Shown here: positions 58,951 through 64,000 of the stretch, one piece after another
Layout: each line of letters starts with the position of its first letter
How positions within the stretch are numbered: the stretch's first letter is position 1
Assembly (NCBI RefSeq): GCF_017876675.1
Contig: NZ_JAGIOI010000001.1
Location: 1,240,001-1,304,000, forward strand
Source: Arthrobacter stackebrandtii
GTDB lineage: Bacteria; Actinomycetota; Actinomycetes; Actinomycetales; Micrococcaceae
DNA: 64,000 bases
Direction of reading: 5' to 3'
Translations under genes and position numbers: made by a program
Notes under the pieces: generated by a model
Seen by the model: the letters and a program-made list of their open reading frames with translations, nothing else
What the model was told of the DNA's origin: nothing
Databases searched by the model: none

Positions 58951-59328
58951 TTAATGTCCGCATTCTCTGAAAATATCCAGTGCTTTTTCTATCTCGGCCG
59001 GCACTCTATTGTCCTTCGGCTTATCCCGTCCATGGGTCGCATACCAATAGATACCGGCGTTTACCAGGTACAGCCGATATTTATCGGCCTTCAACTCAGC
59101 GACAACCAGTCCGCTAGATTCACGCCGGAGCTGCCGATAATTCTCAGGCGACTTGATCGGCGTTCCGTCCCGAAGATACTCCAGGTACCTCTGGTATCTG
59201 GCCTGGAAACGTTTTTGTAGACCTTGAATAAACTCAACTGAATCACACCTCCCCGATGGCCGAATCAGCCCAAGGATCGTGCCACAGTCATCCAAGAGCT
59301 CGATCGAACTCCTCAGGTGTTCAGTCAT
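58951..59328 (-). CDS. HigB/RelE-like toxin (Gp49/DUF891 type)
   Basis: A 125-residue protein. The core (about 30-120) has QGLQKRFQARYQRYLEYLRDGTPIKSPENYRQL, ELKADKYRLYLVNAGIYWYATHG and the C-terminal helix VPAEIEKALDIFREC, matching the phage Gp49/HigB-type RelE fold. Members cut mRNA on the ribosome. A perfect 12-bp inverted repeat (59314-59341) overlaps the start codon ATG 59326-59328 and is a likely autoregulatory operator. It is the first gene of the three-gene set. Confidence 0.85.
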   Translation of the reverse strand: MTEHLRSSIELLDDCGTILGLIRPSGRCDSVEFIQGLQKRFQARYQRYLEYLRDGTPIKSPENYRQLRRESSGLVVAELKADKYRLYLVNAGIYWYATHGRDKPKDNRVPAEIEKALDIFRECGH

Positions 59329-59341
59329 AACTGAACACCTG
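59314..59341. promoter_or_regulatory. operator palindrome overlapping the HigB-like start
   Basis: CAGGTGTTCAGT and ACTGAACACCTG form a perfect 12-bp inverted repeat with a 4-base spacer that contains part of the ATG. An HTH antitoxin bound here would cover the translation start and the promoter region; in RNA it would fold over the start codon. Confidence 0.7.
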
Positions 59342-59349
59342 CTCTAAAT

Positions 59350-59538
59350 CTACCAGACCACGCATCCATAGGCATGCACGATAAAGGGAACCGAAAACTT
59401 CCATGAGCCGAACATAACAGCAGGGTACGACACGATCCCTTCCACATCAGAAAACTGCCCCTTGAACCAACCACATCGTCTCGCGGCCCGAGCGAGAGGT
59501 GAGATATCGCTGGCACGCAAGTGCCCGACGTCGTGCAT
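59350..59538 (-). CDS. possible small protein between PIN and HigB genes, 62 aa
   Basis: A 62-residue frame that starts 3 bases after the PIN gene stop and ends 21 bases before the HigB start. There is no clear ribosome site. The sequence (ends FIVHAYGCVVW) resembles no family I know and could be the remnant of a longer protein. Weak call. Confidence 0.3.
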   Translation of the reverse strand: MHDVGHLRASDISPLARAARRCGWFKGQFSDVEGIVSYPAVMFGSWKFSVPFIVHAYGCVVW

Positions 59539-59541
59539 GGA

Positions 59542-60147
59542 CTAGCGATTCGCTGCCCAGCGGGGTGAATCGAGAAGACCAGTCATCTCCAGGGGCAGGA
59601 GTCCGTCATCGAGAGACATCATCTGCACACACAGTTTACGAAGGGCCGCATGGTCAGGGAGATGGCGGCCGGCGATAGAACGCTCGAGCACGGTCACGCT
59701 CGTGATCATTTGCAGCTGCCCGGTCTGCGGTTCGGCAGTCCTAAGCCGGCCCAACCGGCGGGACTCGTGCGAGGCGAGGAGCTGCCCTCCACGATCGTCA
59801 ATGAGAACAGTGACGTCGTATCCTCGCTCAGCTTGAGTGGCAGCATGGGCCACCACCATCATTTCGCCCAGATCTTTGCCGTTCTTGATCCGGCCCGACA
59901 TGGGCATTTTCGCAATACGTTCAAAGCTCTCACTCAAGGGCCCGGCAGCATCGTCATTGAGGATTTCCAGTAACGCCCGCGGAAGCTTTCCAAGAACGCT
60001 CTGCGTGCGTGAAAAACGTTCATCGGTGCGAGCCTTGCGCGTCATTTCCGAATGGACCGTCTCGGGAACACATAGCGGCCCGAGCGCCTCAAACAACGTC
60101 CTCTCCCTATTGGATTAGAAGAAGTTCAGGCCGGGGCCCGCGTCCAT
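59542..60147 (-). pseudogene. PIN-like domain gene with in-frame stop (XRE-ImmA-PIN operon)
   Basis: Read from ATG 60147, the frame gives MDAGPGLNFF, then TAA at 60115-60117, then continues in the same frame as SNRERTLFEALGPLCVPETVHSEM to 59542. The MDAGPGLNF start (with the catalytic Asp) and the following helices match a PIN-like family found after XRE/ImmA genes. Later segments (KDLGEMMVVAHA, VTVLIDDRGGQLLA and SLDDGLLPLEMTGLL) are intact. Translation from a TTG at 60096 (RBS AGGGAGAGG) would give 184 residues without the Asp. Either a dead toxin or a readthrough product. Confidence 0.75.
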
Positions 60148-60161
60148 AATCGGAAGTGCCC

Positions 60162-61046
60162 TCACATCCCATCGATCCGTTCGCTTAGGGGTTCGTCCGG
60201 ATCGTCGAGTTCGTCCAGTGCTTCAAGGAAGAATCGATCTGATTCAATAGCTGGAAGGTCCTCGACACGTAACAATTCAGGTTCCACCGCCTTGGGTACG
60301 ATGCCAGCGGCATCCAATTCAGCTTTAACCTCGGACGCAGGGACGCCTCGAATGGATGCCACAGTCTCAACTGTGATCACGCCTTGCTCATAGCCGCGGA
60401 TGGCGCGAGTCAGCAGACGCTGCGGCGCACGGGTCCGGGAAGAATCAGCTTGAAGTGTCCGGTATTGGTCGAGCCAGCCGAATTGAGTGGCCAGCCTCGG
60501 AGTGCGGAGCGCCATCCATGCAGTCTTGGTTTGCGTGTTGATCAATCCCGCCGAGCAAAGCGCAATTGAAGCAATAGCAGGGGACACGAGGAATGTCTGT
60601 ACGACGGACGAAAGGTCCGACAGGGATATTTGCCCTGCTGTACGGGCTCGCAGAAACCACTGAAGAGAATCCTCAGGAACGAGCAGATGACGCGCAAAGG
60701 CATCGGCACGCGTTTCCCGGAATTCACGAACTACAGGCACCGACTGCTGGAAGTCCACCCAGTCACAGAATATTGCGTGGGAGAGTTCGTGGGCGAGCGT
60801 GCTCCGTTGCCGCATCGGGTGATTCGTTTTGGCGACGCCAATAAATGTCGCTTCGCTTTTCGGGTCGAACATTGTGAGGCCATGCTCTCCACCGTTGGTT
60901 TCAACTTCCAGAACAGCCACGTCGATGTCCAGGCTGGTTTCAATGAGTGCAACCAAATCGGTCAGGGGCTGCAAGCCGAGTCCGTAATCCCTGCGGAACT
61001 TGGCAGCTGCAGCCTTGCCCTCTTGTTCGGCCGAAGGCGTGCTCAT
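60162..61046 (-). CDS. ImmA/IrrE-type metallopeptidase
   Basis: A 294-residue protein with the zinc-peptidase motif HELSH at 86-90 (STLAHELSHAIFCD) and a downstream E in RETRADAFARHLLVPED near 106. This is the ImmA/IrrE (COG2856) domain; a helical C-terminal domain of about 150 residues follows. In family members it cleaves or inactivates the partner XRE repressor. It starts one base after the xre stop and stands before the PIN gene, so the three form one operon. Confidence 0.92.
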   Translation of the reverse strand: MSTPSAEQEGKAAAAKFRRDYGLGLQPLTDLVALIETSLDIDVAVLEVETNGGEHGLTMFDPKSEATFIGVAKTNHPMRQRSTLAHELSHAIFCDWVDFQQSVPVVREFRETRADAFARHLLVPEDSLQWFLRARTAGQISLSDLSSVVQTFLVSPAIASIALCSAGLINTQTKTAWMALRTPRLATQFGWLDQYRTLQADSSRTRAPQRLLTRAIRGYEQGVITVETVASIRGVPASEVKAELDAAGIVPKAVEPELLRVEDLPAIESDRFFLEALDELDDPDEPLSERIDGM

Positions 61047-61047
61047 C

Positions 61048-61371
61048 TCAAATCGCCTGGGCATCCAGGTAAGCGTTGAGATCTGCGAATTGCAGCAGCC
61101 TGTCACGCATAACGGTCATCTGAGATCCATCTGTGGCGCGCGGGGCATAGAGCACCCTTGAGGCTGCGCCTGATCCGGTCAATGCAGACACAGAAATACC
61201 AGTGGCACGGGCAATATCGACCAACTCGCCAGTCTTTGCCATTCGATCGCCTGACACGATCCGGGACAAAGTGGACTGCGAGATTTCCGTGAGGTCCGAG
61301 AGCTGCCGCTGAGTCAAGCCAGCGGCCTCATAGGCTGTTTTCACGCGCCGCCCCACGCTGGTTGCGTCCAT
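61048..61371 (-). CDS. XRE family regulator of the ImmA-PIN operon
   Basis: A 107-residue protein with an HTH at about 6-60 (VGRRVKTAYEAAGLTQRQLSDLTEISQSTLSRIVSGDRMAKTGELVDIARATGISVSALTG). A strong AAGGAGGTG site supports ATG 61371 against longer starts. A perfect inverted repeat (61384-61408) lies just upstream, the likely operator. It would repress its operon until ImmA acts on it. Confidence 0.9.
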   Translation of the reverse strand: MDATSVGRRVKTAYEAAGLTQRQLSDLTEISQSTLSRIVSGDRMAKTGELVDIARATGISVSALTGSGAASRVLYAPRATDGSQMTVMRDRLLQFADLNAYLDAQAI

Positions 61372-61383
61372 GGCACACCTCCT

Positions 61384-61408
61384 TGAATCAATTGCCTTTA
61401 TTGATTCA
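61384..61408. promoter_or_regulatory. XRE operator (TGAATCAAT-N7-ATTGATTCA)
   Basis: Perfect 9-bp arms with a 7-base spacer, centred about 25 bases before the xre ATG and just upstream of its ribosome site. AT-rich in a GC-rich setting. Typical of autorepression. Confidence 0.75.
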
Positions 61409-61614
61409 ATCGTAGCACCGCGCGCGCACACGGCAGTCAGAACCTTCCACCAGAACCGACCAGCGACCAGCGATCGCAACCACAAGGCACAGTGCGTGAC
61501 GCTGGAACGGAAGTGGCCGGCGTCGAACATGCCGCACATTTCATCCGAGGCGGAACAATCACTGGCTCTGCGCGGCACCCTGATGCACCTGTTCTCGAGT
61601 GCATTACTCAATTA

Positions 61615-61651
61615 CCGTGGTTATGTATCGAAATCAGGTACATAACCACGG
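61615..61651. promoter_or_regulatory. inverted repeat upstream of the hipB-like remnant
   Basis: Perfect 13-bp arms CCGTGGTTATGTA and TACATAACCACGG with an 11-base spacer. It lies 40 bases before the hipB-like frame, where HipB operators are expected. The rest of 61409-61690 shows no gene, except an eight-C run at 61683-61690. Confidence 0.65.
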
Positions 61652-61690
61652 CGTCGACAGGACTGCGCTGACCAGCACAACGCCCCCCCC

Positions 61691-62020
61691 GTGCGAATGA
61701 GTGCTTCGTTGCGCGCGCGAGGGATCAGCCTTGGCCTCTCGCAGGCGGAACTCTCCAATCAGCTGGGAATCTACTGTACAAGGATCAGCGCAATGGAGAA
61801 CGGCACTTTCGGCAGCGCCAGGCTTCTGTTTGACGTGTCCGAAGGCATCGGACCGGACGTTTTCCTTCTCACCCGGGACACGGGAGTCGCCCGCGAGATT
61901 CGCCACCGCCAAGAATCCGCTTTCGGCGCGTCAGTGGGAACCAGAGTCAAGAGAGCTGCCCGTTCATGTCATCCTGAATGTCTGGCTGGACGGTGTCTAC
62001 CGAGCTTTCCTAACCACTGA
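61691..62020 (+). pseudogene. hipB-like XRE gene, probably decayed
   Basis: A frame from GTG 61691 (or ATG 61697) gives SLRARGISLGLSQAELSNQLGIYCTRISAMENGTFGSARLLFDVSEGIGPDVFLLTRD, a HipB-type HTH. The C-terminal 45 residues run past the usual stop into the hipA remnant in another frame. There is no ribosome site, only an eight-C run. It may still make a DNA-binding protein. The partner hipA is broken, so I class it as decaying. Confidence 0.6.
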
Positions 62021-62527
62021 CGGTCCCGGTGGAGGAGCCGCGCTCACATATACAACCGAGAGCATCGAAAAGTGAGGTGCCGGATTCCCGCTTGTCTCAG
62101 TCCGACTGACCGTTTCGAAAGACATGTACCCCGCCAACAGGAACCGCGCCTTCATTGACGGTCTACTTCCGGAAGGCCACGTCAGGGTACTCCTCGCGGA
62201 CCGGGCCCGCGTCGCCGCCGACGACACGTTCGGCTTGCTGCGCGCCAACGGCATGGGCTGTGCCGGGGCCGTTCAAGGTGGCGGTGTTCGTGGGCTGACC
62301 GACACGGAACTTGCCGACGCCGTCGACGACCTTCCCTCAGCCCCCTGGGAGCCTCCGTGGACCCAGTTGTCCGGACAAGCTAGGGTGGGCTTCAGGGCAA
62401 GATGGTTGTCGCTGTTGGCGGCAACCGAATCGGCCTGCCGCTTAACGGCCTGCCCTCGTGCCACATTCTCAAAGCTTCAGCGAGCGCCGACTCCGAGATA
62501 GGCCGTTTGAGCAACTGTCACGGGTAG
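61953..62527 (+). pseudogene. hipA-like toxin kinase remnant (stop and frameshift)
   Basis: Three pieces of one HipA protein are visible. ELPVHVILNVWLDGVYRAFLTTDG leads to SIEK and TGA at 62073-62075 (a Trp codon is expected). The same frame goes on as GAGFPLVSVRL, then FIDGLLPEGHVRVLLADRARVAADDTFGLLRANGMGCAGAV (HipA N-subdomain). Near 62375-62390 the frame shifts, and LQGKMVVAVGGNRIGLPLNGLPSCHILK (the P-S-x-H-I-L-K loop) follows up to TAG at 62525-62527. The kinase domain beyond is lost. Confidence 0.75.
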
Positions 62528-62745
62528 TCGTCGATGCCGCATCAGCCAACGAGAATGCGAGTCTCTTACATCAGGCCGGACGCCTGCATAAGCAGGTTTC
62601 CGCCGACGGAATCTGTGTCCACGAAAATGCCAATATCGCTGCGCCCATGCGCCGTTCCGCGGGCAACCGAACCAAAGAGCTTCGGGTTCGTCGCCGCATA
62701 TTTCGCCAAGAGAGCTTGAAACTCGCCGCGGCGTGATTCGAGCAT
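62518..62745 (-). pseudogene. MNT-type nucleotidyltransferase remnant
   Basis: From ATG 62745 the minus strand reads MLESRRGEFQALLAKYAATN, then PKLFGSVARGTAHGRSDIGIF and VDTDSVGGNLLMQASGLM, then TAA (62566-62568). It continues in frame as ETRILVG-stop-CGIDDYP-stop, which matches the next part of the family. The GS-x-x-R-G...S-D-x-D pattern is that of the MNT/HEPN antitoxin or toxin-modifying enzymes, but the second Asp is Gly. Two added in-frame stops show decay. Confidence 0.65.
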
Positions 62746-62890
62746 CTTGCGGAGGGCAAGTGTCTAGGGCGTCGGGACAAGGTTGGACACACCCCAAAGA
62801 TACCAGGAGTGCTGGACGCTTCTCCCTACTGCATCAGACACTCCGGACGCACTTCCTCCAAATTCAAATGGTCTTTTGAGATGGCTGGTT

Positions 62891-62922
62891 GCCGGGGCGG
62901 CACTGGAAGACGCGGCCCCGGC
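62891..62922 (-). terminator. hairpin after the GmrSD-like gene
   Basis: GCCGGGGC (62891-62898) and GCCCCGGC (62915-62922) form a perfect 8-bp stem just downstream of the stop at 62930; outer bases GCTGGTT/AACCAGC can pair further. The gap from 62746 holds no gene. Confidence 0.55.
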
Positions 62923-62929
62923 GTCGTGC

Positions 62930-64000
62930 CTAACCAACCAGCACGGGCTCCTCCCAGCGCGCAGCCTCTTCAGTATCGGCGGCTGTTTGCACCAGAACGG
63001 GCTTGCCCATGGCTGCACCGATGACCTCCAGGAGCGCCTCCTTGCGGGCCTCGAAGAAGCCAGCAAAGTCATCGGCCTCAAGTTGCTCCACGGGGACCAG
63101 GTGCGCACGGATGGCATCACGGGTCTCGGCCAGGTCGAGCTGTGCCTTCTGCGCCAGCTCCCCCACATAACGGCTGGGCGCCTTGGCCGAAATGAAGCGG
63201 TTGGTGGCTGCCGAAATGGGCGTCTTGTTCACGATGCTCTGCACGTAGCGGTCATCAATACCGTTGTCGGCGCACCACTTTTGCGGGAAGATGTGGTGGA
63301 TGTCCACACCAAAGTCTTGGTAGGAGCCTTGGTTGATGGTCCGGTTGTAGACCCAGTCCTTGACGTCCCCGCCCATGGTCAAGGCATAGATCCCCTTGTA
63401 GGCTGCCGAATTGCGGGTGCGCAGCGTGAAGAGGCGAGAAGGGTCGAACGAGGCGGCAGCAACTGTGCCCGGCTCGTTGCCACCGTGCACCCACGCCTCA
63501 ACTTCACCCAAGTCCCTTGCAAAACGCGTCTCCACTGCCCCGCCATACAGCTCCCCGAGGACACCGCACCAGTACCACTGGACCAGCAGTTTTGACACAC
63601 CCATCAAGTCCGCGTCACTACCGAGAACCACGCGAAGTGCAGCAAGTGGCACCAACTGGGTGCGGTAGGGGATGTCCTTTCGTTTGAAAATGGACCGGGC
63701 ATTCAGGAACTGCCCCGCCCAGATAAATGCGTTGGATAGCGGCTCGGCCCACCTGCGGTAATCCTCCACGGTAAGTTTGAGGATGTCCTTGCGTTTGCAG
63801 CTGATGCCCGGGCGCTTCTCATCCGGTCCTGCATGGTCCAGGCGGCGCTGGCGGCTGGTCAGCAGGCTCACCGCCTGCATGAAGTCAGTGTTCTCCACCC
63901 CACCCAGCACCTCGTAGGCGTCAACCATGCGCTTTTTGCGTTCCTGCCAATCATCATTGAGCCTGAAATCCGAGCTTCCGGCGGCGAACGTGGCCGTGAG
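62930..64000 (-). CDS. GmrSD-like restriction protein, DUF262/DUF1524 (N-terminus beyond window edge)
   Basis: A 356-codon C-terminal part; the frame is open at base 64000, so the N-terminal DUF262 domain is outside the window. The C-terminal DUF1524 HNH-type nuclease domain is clear: FGVDIHHIFPQKWCADNGIDDRYVQSIVNKTPISAATNRFISAKAPSRY (D-x-x-H-I-F-P and N-x-x-x-x-x-x-x-x-N). GmrSD proteins are type IV enzymes that cut DNA with glucosylated hydroxymethylcytosine. The apparent ATG at 63928 is internal. It lies next to the toxin-antitoxin and type I RM genes. Confidence 0.85.
   Translation of the reverse strand, partial: LTATFAAGSSDFRLNDDWQERKKRMVDAYEVLGGVENTDFMQAVSLLTSRQRRLDHAGPDEKRPGISCKRKDILKLTVEDYRRWAEPLSNAFIWAGQFLNARSIFKRKDIPYRTQLVPLAALRVVLGSDADLMGVSKLLVQWYWCGVLGELYGGAVETRFARDLGEVEAWVHGGNEPGTVAAASFDPSRLFTLRTRNSAAYKGIYALTMGGDVKDWVYNRTINQGSYQDFGVDIHHIFPQKWCADNGIDDRYVQSIVNKTPISAATNRFISAKAPSRYVGELAQKAQLDLAETRDAIRAHLVPVEQLEADDFAGFFEARKEALLEVIGAAMGKPVLVQTAADTEEAARWEEPVLVG

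Noticed and set aside
61683-61690. Eight-C run before the hipB-like frame as a phase-variation switch
   Set aside because: The gene after it is already decayed and the run lies before the start codon; a switch has no clear target.
1-64000. tRNA, rRNA, riboswitch, IS element or attachment site
   Set aside because: I looked in the larger intergenic gaps and saw no tRNA-like fold, no transposase, no long terminal inverted repeats and no conserved riboswitch core. Weak or degenerate ones could have been missed by eye.

Overview
The window is about 64 kb of high-GC chromosomal DNA from an actinobacterium, most likely Arthrobacter or a near relative in the Micrococcaceae. The evidence is GC-rich codon use, a RamB-type regulator beside the glyoxylate-shunt genes, a DUF2630 protein, substrate-binding proteins with lipoboxes, ABC import operons without their own ATPase, and long GC-rich stem-loop terminators. 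The genus is an inference from gene content; no rRNA or tRNA gene was seen to confirm it.

Layout. 1-8 kb: small housekeeping and hypothetical genes (Nudix hydrolase cut by the left edge, VOC protein, Imm-5-like protein, Tat-exported phosphatase/nuclease, AhpD-like protein, DHFR-like reductase, PadR regulator with its membrane partner, a stand-alone DNA methyltransferase). 8-13.4 kb: a catabolic block on the minus strand (SDR, acyl-CoA dehydrogenase and aminoglycoside-phosphotransferase-like protein, then a large flavin aromatic hydroxylase). 13.5-15 kb: GIY-YIG protein and a very acidic DMP19/DUF4375-like protein. 15.6-20.5 kb: glyoxylate shunt, with a ramB-like regulator divergent from aceA and aceB. 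20.6-22.9 kb: DUF2630, DsbA-like and HtrA-like proteins. 22.9-36.2 kb: sugar or glycoside catabolism, with TolB-like, ThuA and ThuB-like genes, an ABC importer, overlapping LacI and ROK regulators, and a divergent operon of two TIM-barrel isomerases and two Gfo/Idh/MocA dehydrogenases. The part from the importer to the last isomerase is bracketed by two nearly identical terminator hairpins.

36.2-48.5 kb is the most coherent and least familiar block. It holds a 5-oxoprolinase-like PxpABC set with an MFS transporter and an SDR, a polyamine-type ABC importer, a LysR regulator, an RraA-type aldolase and a class I aminotransferase. A short motif (AAGACCTA with a flanking half-site) lies upstream of the PxpA, importer and aminotransferase genes, which suggests one LysR regulon. 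The genes can be ordered as uptake, lactam opening, transamination and retro-aldol cleavage of a 4-hydroxylated pyroglutamate or glutamate. The ordering is my inference.

48.6-52.9 kb: hypothetical protein, S4 RNA-binding protein, flavin monooxygenase, TM2 protein and a membrane-anchored coiled-coil protein. 53-64 kb is a defence island: an HTH protein that looks like a catalytically dead adenine methylase, then hsdM (with an in-frame repeat tract) and hsdS; a HigB/HigA-like toxin-antitoxin set with a third gene; an XRE-ImmA/IrrE-PIN operon whose PIN gene has an in-frame stop; decayed hipBA and MNT nucleotidyltransferase remnants; and a GmrSD-like (DUF262/DUF1524) nuclease cut by the right edge. 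No hsdR is present. Several genes here have clear palindromic operators at their starts.
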